From positions 28,882,347 to 28,946,346 of the forward strand of contig OZ024798.1 of assembly GCA_964017045.1 (NCBI GenBank): DNA of 64,000 nucleotides, given 5' to 3'. The DNA comes from Omphiscola glabra (taxonomy: Eukaryota; Mollusca; Gastropoda; Lymnaeidae). The notes under the pieces were generated by a model, which worked only from the letters and a program-made list of their open reading frames with translations, was not told the origin of the DNA and did no database searches. The translations under genes and the position numbers were made by a program. Positions 46,096 to 58,429 of this stretch are shown here, piece after piece (within the stretch, counting starts at the first letter, position 1; each line of letters opens with the position of its first letter).

Positions 46096-46249
46096 CCCAC
46101 CCCCTCCTCCCAAACCAAACTTTAAAAAAAAAATGCCATCTTTGTTATTGTTTTCCCTCAATGTGTATCCCTCTTTAAAAAAAATACATAAATTCTATGA
46201 GTAAACTATATTAGAATCTAGTGACGAAATTAGTAATGTTAAAATACTT

Positions 46250-46470
46250 CTGCCGGCCAGATAGCAACAGGGATCCTTCATGCCGGCATTGCAGCCTGGA
46301 CCCGGAGAATGTCCCTCACTAGATCTCCAGGGGAAGCCAGGGCGGTTGGCGAACCCTATGTGAGGAAAATGTTGTATGGCACAGCTCAGCAGATGGAGTT
46401 GGTTGCCAATTTACTAGCGGGGTCTTAAGAGAGTAATCTCAGACCTTCACCAGAATATGTGTGTTAGTTA
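46250..46470 (+). mobile_element. Possible LINE 3' end relic; related piece at 32187-32285
   Basis: GGCACAGCTCAGCAGATGGA, then TTGGTTGCCAATTT, aligns with 32194-32230 at about 70% over some 45 bp. One frame here reads CRHCSLDPENVPH, reminiscent of the Cys-Cys-His ending of some LINE proteins. That interpretation is inference; the match between the two loci is visible. Confidence 0.3.
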
Positions 46471-47864
46471 GTAATGTTAAAATAACGCTTCATTAAAAAA
46501 AAAAAAATGTGACCAGAATGTGAACACCACAAAGGATACTCAACTGGTCGTAACAATGATCAGCAACTTGAGAAATCTTAACATCCATTCTACCGAATAG
46601 ACAGTTCCTTTCACCCTCATTTCGCCAACGCCCTCGACACTCTCGCTTCTCCATGTATTACACTCCTCCTCGCACCCCCCTCTCCAGCACCCGTCCTCCA
46701 TGAGGTCCCTCGTGCATGCACAATTCTCTACCACACCCTCACACCACTCCTTCCTGCCTCAATCCTACCCAACCAACAATAAAAAAAATTGCTAATTTGA
46801 TCACTTTCCACATCCAGTGTTTACAGTTAATTTATCCTCCCCTCCCCCTCCGCGCCCCCCCCCTCCATAGATCAAAGCCCGGCTGGCGATATCTGCAAAC
46901 AATTTCCATTGTAGGTGGATGAAAGGACTGCCAGGAAAGGTGACAGTCAGATTACATAATTAATCATATCGTGGTCTCTGCATACACCAGCCCTGCTATT
47001 AACTCAACAACAAAAGGGAGGGAAACATTGCCTGGTATTTTATTTTAACTCCCCCTAGACAGGCTGGGCTAGCGGTTCTCAAATATGAAATAAGCGGGTG
47101 CCTCCAATCCATTTTGACGTGAATGTCCAACGGAATGGTGGACAGGTTACCCCAAACACCCCCACCCCAAAGTATGTATAAACATATGCTAAAGAATGGT
47201 GTCATTAAAATGTAATTGTATGGTTTCCTCTATTACTCGCGAGGCCACGTTGTCCTGTTTGAGAAACACTCAGATTGTTTCATATTCGATAGTTCCTTTT
47301 CAGACAATTTTCTAAAAATATAGTGAAATAGAAAACCTTAAAAGAAGCCACCAAAAATAAAAGTGAATGGTAAATGTGAAGAGATGTCACCGTTTTTTTT
47401 TTTACCATGGCCGCCCTCTCGGTTGCCGTGACCCGCGAACTTATGTCCTAAATCTATCCCTAAACCTATCCTAAACTTATCCCTAATTGGGATTTTGACT
47501 CTATCGGAACCAGGGTCAAAACACGCAAATGACGTCATGGTGATATCTCTTCGCATTAGCCAGTGAAAGATATATCATGATAGTACATACATGATATTAA
47601 AAACTGAAATTTCATAATTTACACACAAAAATTAACTAAAGGGGTTCTCACTATACCATAATAACGACCCCATAAATGTACCAAGAAGCAGTTAAAAAAA
47701 AAAGTATTATTGTTTTGAGGCTAAAGTGGCACGTCATGAAACGATCCCACTTAGTAGTAGAATGTGTGCATTATCTAGAAGTCGACCAATAAATGTACAC
47801 GTCAATGTACAAAGATACATCTTTTAAAACGTAGGTCCCTTCACTAACACGTGACTGTAGTAAC
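46471..47864. other. No gene seen
   Basis: TAGCGGTTCTCAAA near 47070 and TTTGAGAAACACTCA near 47262 could be ends of a degraded hAT element, but flanks do not match. Otherwise unique. Confidence 0.5.
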
Positions 47865-48051
47865 CAGGGCCGACCCTAACAATTGCGGGGCCCTATGCGA
47901 AACGGACTGCGCGGGGCCCATTCTGGGTAGAGGATAAGGATAATAAGTGAAAATTAAGATTTTGTATTAGAAAATAAATTGGGGGCTGGGCCTATGAAAG
48001 TGCGGGGCCCATTGCGGCCGCATAGGTTGCAATGGCCTAAGGCCGGCCCTG
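47865..48051. mobile_element. Short inverted-repeat element (CAGGGCCGACCC family)
   Basis: 187-bp element, CAGGGCCGACCCTAACAATT to TAAGGCCGGCCCTG, with identical flanking GTAGTAAC (47857-47864 and 48052-48059). The interior repeats GCGGGGCCC three times. The 8-bp duplication suggests the hAT superfamily; no coding capacity. Confidence 0.85.
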
Positions 48052-48059
48052 GTAGTAAC

Positions 48060-49114
48060 CATAGGATACCCCCCAACCCAGGCACGGGGATGGATGATTA
48101 TAACAAATTAGGTCCACTTTAAATGAATAGAATTTCAAAAACACACCAGGAAACAAGTAAAAACTGTTCCTGGCTGTTGTGCTATTTCTAGGGATACTAG
48201 CTGAATACTCGTGCAAAGCTACGATGTCTGCTGTAATTACAAATATAGTCATCTTGGTCTTTTCTTGCCATGAATCGGTAAGAGTGGAAGCCTGAAGCAG
48301 AGACTTTTCCCAATAATGACTTTGGAACTTGGACAACACAGGTAGTAGCATTCTTTAATGGAAACCATCACCCACTTTATGAATCCGCCTCTGATACTAT
48401 ATATGATTTGTAAGAGTGCTATGTGTCATGTCACTGTGTCGAATAATTTATGTATGTTTTGCTGATACTTGTATACCACAATATTGTCACTTAGGTTGAC
48501 AACAATGGTGGATTTGTTGATTGTTCTAAGTTTGTGATAGATCGGTGGGACATGTCACTCAGCTATATACTGGGCTCAGTAAAGAATCATTTCATTGTTT
48601 TAAAACGCGTTGACTTGACTTTGTTATTGATGTATTGTATGTTGACTTTGATATTGATGTGTGTTAACTTTATTGGTGTATGTTGATTTTGTGATTGATG
48701 TATAACCTAAGGCCCCTGTTGATACAGAAGGAGAAGACGACCCTGTTGATACAAACGAAGGAGAAGACGACTAGAGAGAACACTCTTAAAACGTTGTTTT
48801 TTTTTACAAATGACATCACGTGATCTCATCGTATATCAAGGCTGAACCTTCCACGTGTTATAAAGAATGACATGTTTCATTTTAACATTAACATTTCTGA
48901 TAAATTCGTTTTAACAGTTCGAGAGGAAAACAACGAATTTTATACTTTAATATAGCGGTAGCTATGCTTGACAGTTTGGCTGCAACGTACAATCCGTAAC
49001 TGCATAACTATACACTTAACAAATGTAACACCAACCATACACTTAACAAATGTAACACCATCGTAATACCATCGGAGTTTAGTGTCAGCAAATCAAGTTC
49101 AACTTGATGTCCTC
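48060..49114. other. No gene seen
   Basis: Unique AT-rich sequence with a short duplicated GGAGAAGACGAC motif near 48730-48770. Confidence 0.6.
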
Positions 49115-49732
49115 CGATTCTGCCCTCCACTCTGTCCACCCACTCTGACCTCCCACTAGGTCCTGCCATTCTGTCCTCCCCCTAGTCTGAACTCCCACTC
49201 TGTCCTCCCACTCTGCCCTCTACCTACTCTGTCCTCCCACTCTGTCCTCCCACTCTGTCCTCCCCTACTCTGTCCTTCCACTCTGTCCTCCCACTACTCT
49301 GTCCAAACACGCTAACCTCCCGCTCTGACCTCACAGTCAGTCCACCCACTCTTTCCCCCACTATGTCCACCCACTCTGACCTCCCACTCTGTCCTTCCCC
49401 TACTCTGTCCTCCCACTCTGCCCTCCCCCTACTCTGTCCTCCCACTCTGTCCTCCCCCTACTCTGTCCTCCCACTCTGTCCTCCCACTACTCTGTCCTCC
49501 CACTCTGTCCAAACACGCTAACCTCCCACTATGTTTCCCCCTACTCTGACCTCCCACTCTGACCTCCTACTCTGACCTCCCACTCTGACCTCCCACTCTG
49601 ACCTGCCACTCTGCCAAATTGTTGCGTTAGTGTGTTTAGTTCAATGCAACATTTCCAAATTGTTGCGTTAATGTGTTAAGTTCCATGCAACATTTCCAAA
49701 TTGTTGCGTTAGTGTGTTTAGTTCAATGCAAC
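49115..49732. repeat. CCTCCCACTCTGT low-complexity array and 41-bp minisatellite
   Basis: 49115-49612 is an irregular array of CTCTGTCCTCCCACT-like words. 49613-49732 is three copies of a 41-bp unit beginning CCAAATTGTTGCGTTAGTGT. Confidence 0.9.
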
Positions 49733-50261
49733 ATCACCACTTTGAGACACCCGACAGCATTGTCATAATACCCCACAGACCGGTGCCAGATAGCAGTCAG
49801 GGTTGAAGTTGTAAGTATATAAAATGGTGAATCCATTCTTTTTATTGCGTCGGAATGGAAAGCATTATGTAAATATTGATATTTTAATGTGGAGCAGAAC
49901 TGTCGCCCGGGCCCTGGAACTGGAATACCCGCGGGTGCAGATGGCCTCGGACAATTACAGAACCAGTGTTGTGGTGGGGGAAAAAATTAAATTGTCAATT
50001 TGGACTTGGAGTGGGCACTAAACTAAAAGTAAAAGGTTGGGGGGGGGGGGGGCTCCAGAAGTCACGTTAGGGCTCAAGGGGCCTTTAAAATTCACGTGAG
50101 GGTTCACGTGGGAGGACCTACAAAAGTCACGTGACAGCTCTGCATAGAAATAAAGAGTTCCCCAATTTTATTTTCAAAACATTTGAATGACGTCACGTGG
50201 GAAAAATGTTTTACAAAAAAACAACAACAAAAACAGCATTCAGCTTATAATTAAGGTTAAA
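49733..50261. other. No gene seen
   Basis: A 65-codon frame at 49824-50021 is unrecognised. G run near 50039-50052. Confidence 0.6.
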
Positions 50262-50606
50262 GGTCAGCCATACTGACGATGATAGGTCAACCATACTGAC
50301 GATGATAGGTCAGCCATACTGACGATGATAGGTCAGCCATACTGACGATGATAGGTCAGCCATACTGACGATGATAGGTCAGCCATACTGACGATGATAG
50401 TTCAGCCATACTGACGATGATAGGTCAGCCATACTGACGATGATAGGTCAGCCATACTGACGATGATAGGTCAGCCATACTGACGATGATAGGTCAGCCA
50501 TACTGACGATGATAGGTCAGCCATACTGACGATGATAGGTCAGCCATACTGACGATGATAGGTCAGCCATACTGACGATGATAGGTCAGCCATACTGACG
50601 ATGATA
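50262..50606. repeat. Minisatellite, 23-bp unit, 15 copies
   Basis: Unit GATGATAGGTCAGCCATACT plus GAC; 345 bp is 15 units with only a couple of substitutions visible. Confidence 0.95.
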
Positions 50607-50759
50607 TCAACCACGTGGATGATAAGTTAGCTGTAATGACGATGATATCAACAACGTGGATGATAAGTTAGATGTACTGATAGATCAGCGATATTATAAG
50701 AAGATATGTGATACAGTCAATGTGACACTTGATCCGGGTCTTCTGCCAGAGTTTGAAAG

Positions 50760-50895
50760 TAGACTGTGTGGGTATAGGGTGAGAGTAGGCTAGGTGGGTA
50801 GAATGAGGGTAGACTAGGTGGGTAGAATGAGAGTAGACCAGGTGGGTAGACTAAGTGGGTAGAGTTAGAGTAGACTAGGTGGGTAGAATGTGTAA
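50760..50895. repeat. Minisatellite, about 24-bp unit
   Basis: AGGTGGGTAGAATGAGAGTA plus GACT, 5-6 imperfect copies. Confidence 0.85.
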
Positions 50896-51274
50896 GTAAA
50901 ATCAGTCAGTGCTCACCTTACAACACCTGTAGCAACTGACTCAGAATGGGGAAGAATCACAACCAGGTATCTGACCCTGGACACCAACTGGCATTTAGCT
51001 GTCGTCACTGCACGATCCGGTACGTGTGTAACTGGATCATCATGTGCTTAAGTAGGAGATTAGCTGCGTCTATGGTCAACACCTGGTCCCTGACATTTGA
51101 GTCCTGTCTGTGAATAATGTACTTGTGAAGGGCCGGCATGTTCATCCCCCTCATGACTGGAATCTCAACCTGAGGCCGAACGACCACCGTGTGTTCGGGA
51201 CCAGTCTGAGAACTTCATTCTTTGAAAGAGTTTATGGAATATGTTGGATCTCTAACTCTAAGTGGGAGCGGCAA

Positions 51275-51512
51275 ACCATCCGGCATGACGCAACAAACCA
51301 TCATTCGGAAAACCATCTGCGATGATTCGGAAAACCATCCGGTATTATTCGGCAAACCATCCGGCATGATTCGGCAAACCATCTGGGATGATTCGGAAAA
51401 CCATCTGGGATGATTCGGAAAACCATCTGGGATGATTCGGAAAACCATCTGGGATGATTCGGCAAACCATCTGGGATGATTCGGCAAACCATCTGGGATG
51501 ATTCGGAAACCA
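51275..51512. repeat. Minisatellite, 22-bp unit, about 11 copies
   Basis: Unit GATTCGGAAAACCATCTGGG plus AT, with AAAC/CAAAC and CTGGGAT/CCGGCAT variants. Confidence 0.95.
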
Positions 51513-52744
51513 ATCTTAATGTCCTCAAATTAGGGGGGGGGGGGTGAAAGGGGGGGTGCAGGGGGGGGGCGAACTCTTTTAAGAAAGGGGCCAATCGTTA
51601 GAATTTAATTCAGAAACTCTTCATGAGCTAAAATGAGAGATGCATCGGCCTAAGATATAAGAAGTGCATCGGCTTAAAAATGTGGCACATCGGCTTATGC
51701 TAGACTCCTAATAAAGTCCAAGGTTCCTAGTTGTGATTCACTTGGTCCAGTTCCCCTATGTGTCAGGCCGCCTGAGTGACTGGGGTACTGACTACCAGTT
51801 ATGACATTTTGATATTCCATATACATAATCTTGAAACAATGATTATGACACTGTCATCTTGAAACAATGATTATGACTCTGTAATCTTGTCCACTCAAGC
51901 TGACCAATTAGAGAGAGCAAGTTTGTAATAAAGATAACTTTCAAGCGCACATAAGCTCTGTGCGTCCTGGACGCGTTTCTCACCCCCACTCTTTACACCA
52001 CACGTCACAGCATGAGTTATCGTTCTTCTTCTCCCAGAGGGAGCTGACATTCTCTTATCTCTCCCCCACCCCCCCCCCCCTATATTTTTTTTTCTCCCAA
52101 AGTTCCCTCTTCTCATTGCATCTCCCGTGTTTCTCTAGATTTTCTTTTATACTCCGCTCACCGATGGGACCCTCGCCTTTGTCTCGTCTAATCTCAAGGT
52201 GTCTCTCCGAACAGCACGCTTGGTGGGTGCTCGCCATCTGAGGATTTATGTCCGGCTCGGTAGCTGGAATCAAGCTAACCGAGTTGAACCCGTGGGGGCG
52301 CGCGTGTCTTAATCCTGCTGCCGATTAGCTTAGGTGCCAGTGGTTCTCTGGCTGTTTCACAGCTAGGGACGTTTTTTTTTTTTTGGATTAGGAAGGGATA
52401 TATCATGAGTGGGAGGGGGGGGGGAGGAGTATGTTGGCACGTGCCGCCAACGTTTATGGTTACTTGTTACAGTTAGTTGATAAAAATAAGAACATAGTTT
52501 AAAAAAAAACAACAACAAAACATATCAACGGTTGAACCATGTGCCCTATGGTGTTACCTTCAGTTAGTTTTTCGTGATCCTCCACCGTTGTCAGTCCGAT
52601 TGTTGTTGGTGCAGGTAATAATAATAATGTTGATGAACGGGACTTCCGGTTGCTTTATTTGGGGGCTAGGGTCAGAAAGGTAAGGACAAGGTCACCCACT
52701 GCAGCTGAAACAAAGTACCACAGGAGAGAGTAAATATATCGGGA
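51513..52744. other. No gene seen
   Basis: G and C runs near 51534 and 52069; unique sequence otherwise. Small frames here carry no recognisable domain. Confidence 0.6.
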
Positions 52745-53020
52745 TAATTCTGGTCACGTATGGGTTTGATTTTAGTCACGTGTGGGGTTGATGAAGGTCA
52801 CATATGGGTTTTATTCTGTCACTTTTGGGGTTGATGAAGGTCACATATTGGTTTTATTCTGTCACTTTTGGGGTTGATGAAGGTCACATACGGGTTTTAT
52901 TCTGTCACATGTGGGGTTGATGATGGTCACATACGGGTTTTATTCTGTCACATGTGGGGTTGATGATGGTCACATACGGGTTTTATTCTGTCACATGTGG
53001 GGTTGATGAAGGTCACATAT
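52745..53020. repeat. Minisatellite, 43-bp unit, about 6 copies
   Basis: Unit includes GTTGATGAAGGTCACATACG and GGTTTTATTCTGTCACATGT. Confidence 0.9.
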
Positions 53021-53974
53021 GACACGTGACTCAGAGGCTTCATGCCACTGTGCACGCGGAGCCTGAAATCTCTTTGTTCGACTCCGGAATCTCACGATAT
53101 TTACCGACCGTTGGTGGTTCAAGCACACTAACGACAAGTACCAAAGCTTTGAACTGTCCAATATGGCGTGTGGAGCTTACCTTCCGTTGGGCGTATAATC
53201 AATACAGCAAACTAGTTAATGACACACCCTAAAACATTGCGCATGATCATTTGAGTCAAATCGTCATTCTATCGTAATTCTTCCATCTCCCCCCAACCAA
53301 TTGCCCCCCCAAAAGGAAAATGTCGGAGTTCACACTTCCTCTCTATGACGTCATAAAACAGTGAAACGTTTGGCGGGATCAGTGCTTACTCCCTAGTATG
53401 GCTGACGGGACGGAACTTATCCATATTTACACCAGGCACCAATGCTAAATGTCAACATCTTACCTTATTTGAGGGCTACTTTAGCCCCGGACTTCAAATT
53501 TTGGACTTGAACTTAGGACATCCGACGCCTGCTGACGTATCTGATGATAGATAACCCGCCAAATAATCAGCCAGATTTTACTGGATAAATACACCCCAAA
53601 AAAGAAAAAAAAAAGTTAAAAACTGTCATCTCCGAAACCACCAACAACCGGGTTGCTACTGACAAGCAGCGCGAGCACGTGCTAAAAATGAATGGGTGAC
53701 ATTTGACGTATACAATACACGGCTAAAAATGTGAACCATAATATTAACTCTTGCTTTTCTTTTCTGGCAACGTTTGGGGGGGGGGGGCCGATGACGCTGA
53801 TAGTAGCTGAATAATTTACCGGTCGTTTCTGCTGGCATTGCGCCTCGAGGTCTAATCCCAGGGTCTGACAGGAGCGTCCTGTTTGATGTGACGTGGTGAC
53901 ACAACAAAAGGTGGGTCACCTGTTACTACACACTGTCTGGACTGACAACACATGGCGGTATGGAGACGATGTGG
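53021..53974. other. No gene seen
   Basis: Unique sequence with a G run near 53768; the short frames are unrecognised. Confidence 0.6.
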
Positions 53975-54612
53975 ATAAACTCACGGGGGTTGATGGATGA
54001 TGCATGAGATGTTGTTTGGTGTTTGATGGATGTCGTATGACATGTTGTTTGGTGGTTGATAGATGTCGTATGAGGTGTTATACGTAGATTGATGGATGTC
54101 GTATGAGATGTTGTTTGGTGGATGATGCATGAGATGTCGTCGGTTGTCGAAATGGCTAAAAGAATTGTGAAATGAATTATTAAATCGCGTCTTATGTTAT
54201 TCAAAAGTTCTTTCAATTGATTGGGTGAGTGTGATTATGGCTGCAGCCGTTGTAGACCTGGGATCTCAAGCTTGTGGTCCATCAACCGTATTCGATGAGA
54301 CTGGTCAACCATGAACAATCTTGAAAGACTGGCCCAACATGCATTATCATAATAGACTGGCCCACCAAGCATTATCATTTGAGGCTGGCCCACCAAGAAT
54401 TATCATTAGAGGCTGGCCCACCGTACATTATCCAGAGAGACTGGCCCACCAAGAATTATCGAGCGAGACTGGCCCACCATGACTTATCGAGAGCGCCTGG
54501 CCCACCGAGAATTATCAAGAGAGACTGGCCCACCATGAATAAAGAGACTGGCCCACCAAAAATTTTCCAGAGAGACTGGCCCACCTTGAATTTTAGAGAG
54601 AGACTGGCCCAC
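53975..54612. repeat. Two diverged minisatellites
   Basis: 53975-54135 repeats GATGGATGTCGTATGAGATG (about 33 bp, 4-5 copies). 54295-54612 repeats GAGACTGGCCCACCAAGAAT (about 27 bp, 11 copies). Confidence 0.85.
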
Positions 54613-55498
54613 CCAGATCCTATCCTTTTCGATATGATATTGAGTCAAATATATTTACAGCAAGTATCGCTCCAACGTTCCATTTTATAATTTAGCGTCC
54701 CCTAAAAACTGTATAAAATAATCAAAGTACGTCCCCATATACTATGTCTTATTACTTACACATAAAAAAAAAATATTCAAACTCTGGATGGTTCACGTTA
54801 TATGTGAGACACATCACTGAATCTGTCACCTGTCAATCATCGGTGGACGAGCAAACCAATCCTATGCAGTTATATTACAGTTTCGTGTCCATAAAATCTG
54901 ACAGCTCTTAAACATGTCCTGGTTTCATCGTGGCGACGGCAACGCCACCCCATTCATCATTAGTTTTACTTCTTAAGTTCAGTGACGGTGTAGGACCACC
55001 GCCTCACAACTCATACACACATTCACACACAGCAACGTCACACAATCACACAATTCATCATTAGTTTGACTTCTTAAGTTCAGTGACGGTGTAGGACCAC
55101 CCCCTAACAACTCATACACACATTCACACACAACAACGTCACACAATTCATAGGACTAACACCTAACCACTCACACACACACGTACACACACAGGAACGT
55201 CACCCAATTCATCATTAGCTTTACTTCTTAAACTCAGTGAAGATGTGGGACCCCCCCCCCCCACTCAGCACATATACACACACACAGAAACACACACACA
55301 TACATAGACAGATACAACTATACATACAAATACATACATCATTCCTAACACCCTGATAAGCACACACAAACGCTTGCGTATTCTGGTCTAGTGACAGTCG
55401 ACCCCCGCACCCCCACCCCACTTTTCCCCAGTTATAACATTGCCAAGTTAAATAGTCATTAAACAGAATTTGGACACCGCATCTGCAATCGCCTCGGG
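54613..55498. repeat. Unique sequence, then a 100-bp class tandem repeat
   Basis: 54945-55235 holds three copies of a unit of about 105 bp with TTCATCATTAG and TTCAGTGACGGTGTAGGACC and CA-rich segments. CA-rich sequence continues to about 55380. Confidence 0.75.
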
Positions 55499-56569
55499 GT
55501 GAAAGTGTTGTACATTAAAATATTTATGAATGCATTACACTTACACTTACACTTACCAGGTAAAATGAAAGCTCGCATTATTTGTAAAGGGAGAAGAAAA
55601 AAGGAGATGGGTGATCTCTGTGGTGTACCAGAAGAGCTTCATCCTGCCTCCAAAAACATTTTGAAATGTTTACTTTATCATTTAGTGTTCACCAAAGTGA
55701 TGGCTAACCATGCATGTCGCAGGTGGGGTAGTTTGAATCATGTCAATATGGGAGATAAACAGTAAAACAAGGCTCATCGTCCCCTTTTTCTACTAACGTC
55801 ACCAAGAAGAAAAAAGAAAGCCGTTTAAAAAAAAAAAAGAATAACAAAAATATTAGATACTACTGATATAATTTAGCTAATCAGAAGGGAGTCCACGCAG
55901 ATAACGCAATATTGATATTATTAATAACCCCAAGCAAGCTTAGGAAAACCCCCAATAATGTCCCACTCGCGCCATGCCATCAAATCGACCATTGTTTGGC
56001 CGTCCATTAATTAACTTAGCGGATCGTCTAACTGACCAGCGGTTCTCAAAGCTTTCCAATCCATAAACCTTTTTGGCCTAACCTTGAATTGTTCTATATA
56101 GAGGCTACTCCTTGTTGACGGGACACATACGATTCACGTATGTAAGGTGCGCAGTATGAAACCGTTTAAGAAATATCGGCTGATCTTTATATAACCTCAA
56201 TAAAACTTCTCATGAAGCTACGCCTCTGGTTTGATGGCAATGATTACAATCCTCTGACGTTGACTCATCTAATACAACCCACCTTCTGTCGGGAATGGTA
56301 CCATCTAGCCCAAAATCAAGTAGTTTTCATTGGGGGAAGGTGGGGGCGGGGAGTTTCATCTAGCCACGTTAATGCGAGCTCCTTTCAAGGGAAGGTCTCA
56401 TCTATCATGCATCCCAGCGAAGCCTCCCCTTTTTTATTTCTGCTTCTTGCGTAGGATCCTGATACAGGCTGTACAACTCGTGGTTCGTTCATATTCTCCA
56501 TCCATATTCATCCTTTGTTGGTCCGTATATTTTCCTGAGAACTTTTCTCTCCCTCGAGTTTAATAGGCT
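55499..56569. other. No host gene seen
   Basis: An 88-codon frame at 55499-55765 is unrecognised. CAGCGGTTCTCAAAG at 56038 resembles a hAT left end, with ATATCGGCTG near 56181 as a weak partner. Confidence 0.45.
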
Positions 56570-56900
56570 TTTTTTTGCCGTTCAAGTTTCATTTGCGCAT
56601 GTCACAACTGGTTTGATTACAGTTTTATACATAGGTTTCTTTGTTCTCTTGTAATTTTTACATATATTTTTGAGTATTTTGTGGCTACTGAAGTATGCCC
56701 TGTTTCCTGCATATATTTGTTTCTGTTATTTCTATTTGTAATTCGTTTCTTTCATTTAATACAGATCCTAGGTATTTGAATTGATTAACTAAGTCTGGTT
56801 TCTAATACTGATGGTTTCATCTGTCTGTTCTATTCTTAAGATTGTCATGTATTTTTTTTTCTTTTTCTTTTGTAGGTTGTTAGCTTCCAGCCCTCCTTGC
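56570..56900 (-). pseudogene. Decayed LINE reverse transcriptase, thumb region
   Basis: Translated on the minus strand, 56580-56850 gives, across small frame breaks, FKYLGSVLNERN and IEIT followed by AGNRAYFSSHKILK and KPMYKTVIKPVVTCANET. This matches the order of the RT thumb of jockey/RTE-type LINEs (YLGS, then GNRxYF, then YKTxIxPVxxY.xET). No catalytic domain is visible in the piece. It differs from the LINE at 34.5-37.9 kb, so it belongs to another family. Confidence 0.65.
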
Positions 56901-57044
56901 AGTGATGAAGCTTCTGGCACTTAGTTTGGTAATGAATTTTGTATGAAACAGTTAATAGGGAGATTCCTATGTAGTTAGTACCTTGAAGGTTTGAACATTT
57001 CTTGTGTATTGGGTTATTAGTCCTCTTTCTCATTCTGTTTGAAT

Positions 57045-57740
57045 TTTCTGTAGCCTTCGTGGATCCCTCCACTTGTTACACGGCAGTAGGTTCTGTGGAT
57101 TCCTCCACTTGCTATAAGGCCATATCTGGTGGGCTTTCCCCTATCCGCCACATCTGGGGGGGGGGCTTTCCCATATCCGCCACATCTGGTGGGCTTTCCG
57201 CTATCCGCCACATCTGGGGGGCTTTCCCCTATCCGCCACATCTGGGGGGGGGGGCTTTCCCCTATCCACCTCATCTGGTGGGCTTTCCCCTATCCGTCAC
57301 ATCTGGGGGGGGGGCTTTCCCCTATCCACCACATCTGGTGGGCTTTCCCCTATCCACCACATATGGGGGGCTTTCCCCTATCCACCACATCTGGGGGACT
57401 TTCCCCTATCCACCACATCTGGGGGGCTTTCCCCTATCCACCACATCTGGGGGGCTTTCCCCTATCCACTACATCTGGGGGGGCTTTCCCCTATCCGCCA
57501 CATCTGGGGGGCTTTCCACTATCCACCACATCTGGGGGGCTTTCCCCTATCCACCACATCTGGGGGGCTTTCACTTATCCACTACATCTGGGGGGCCATC
57601 CCCTATCCACCACATCTGATTGGCTTTTCCCTATCCACCACATCTGGGGGACTTTCCCCTATCCGCTACATCTGGTGGGCTTTCTCCTATCCACCACCTG
57701 GGGTGGCGCTTGATGGAAGATCAGTATCTACGCACGAAGA
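57045..57740 (-). mobile_element. LINE leader remnant with internally amplified 28-bp unit
   Basis: The edges of this block (57050-57120 and 57690-57735) align with the leader of the LINE at 37755-37885. Both copies share CCATATCTGGTGGGC, TTCCCCTATCCGCCA, and GGCGCTTGATGG followed by AGATCAG. Between the edges the CATCTGGGGGGCTTTCCCCT unit is repeated about 20 times, whereas the LINE leader has it once. Orientation is inferred from the match to the LINE. The long + strand frames across it are a consequence of the repetition. Confidence 0.65.
57120..57710. repeat. Minisatellite, about 28-bp unit, about 20 copies, LINE-leader derived
   Basis: Unit CATCTGGGGGGCTTTCCCCT plus ATCCACCA, with varying G-run lengths. 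Confidence 0.9.
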
Positions 57741-58214
57741 AGGTCTCATCCAGACAACCTCATATTTTGTCTTCTGTTGGCGTAAGGTCTCTTCTATACA
57801 ACCAAGCTCCCATCGTTGAAAGGAACAGGCGCTGGCACCCTACTTTTTACTGCGAAGGATATGTCCAATAAATGGGACCATAGGTGCAACGGTTGTTCTT
57901 TTTGTTATGCAAGTTTCAGGGATATGAAGGGGATTAATAGTGTCAACTCTTAAGGAGGGGGTCGCGAGAGGATTAGGGTGACGTGGGGGGTGTCACGGTG
58001 AAGTAGTTGCCTGAAATTTTAGCTGATTTGATTAAGGTCAGTGGGATGACAGTACAGTTAGGTGTCATTGTTGAAGGAGTGGGAAACGTTGAATCAGGGT
58101 TGATAACAGCTGATATTGGACTTTGAGATCTGGCATTGGAGCTGGTAACCTGGTATTGCATTATGATGTCTGGCATTAGAGTTGGTAGCCAAGAATTGGA
58201 TTCCGAGATCTGGT
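57741..58214. other. No gene seen
   Basis: Unique sequence; repeated words GGTCTC, CTGGCATT and GAGCTGGT precede the next array. Confidence 0.6.
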
Positions 58215-58386
58215 TAATTAGAGCTGGTCAGTTAGAACTGGTTAATTAGAACTGGTCAATTAGAACTGGCCAATTAGAACTGGTCAGTTAGAACTGGTCA
58301 ATTAGAACTGGTTAATTAGAACTGGTCAGTTAGAACTGGTCAATTAGAACTGGTCAATTAGAACTGGCCAATTAGAACTGGTCAAT
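58215..58386. repeat. Minisatellite, 14-bp unit, about 12 copies
   Basis: Unit TTAGAACTGGTCAA with GTTAAT, GTCAGT and GCCAAT variants. Confidence 0.95.
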
Positions 58387-58429
58387 CTTCGGATTTTGCA
58401 TCTGTGAAAGAGACAATGGTCAACTGGGG

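Noticed and set aside
47070..47270. Possible further hAT MITE (TAGCGGTTCTCAAA ... TTTGAGAAACACTCA)
   Set aside because: The ends are similar to known ones but the flanking 8-mers do not match and the interior is unlike the other copies.
57002..57713. + strand frames of 194-205 codons rich in Gly-Phe-Pro-Leu-Ser
   Set aside because: They read through the amplified LINE-leader repeat.
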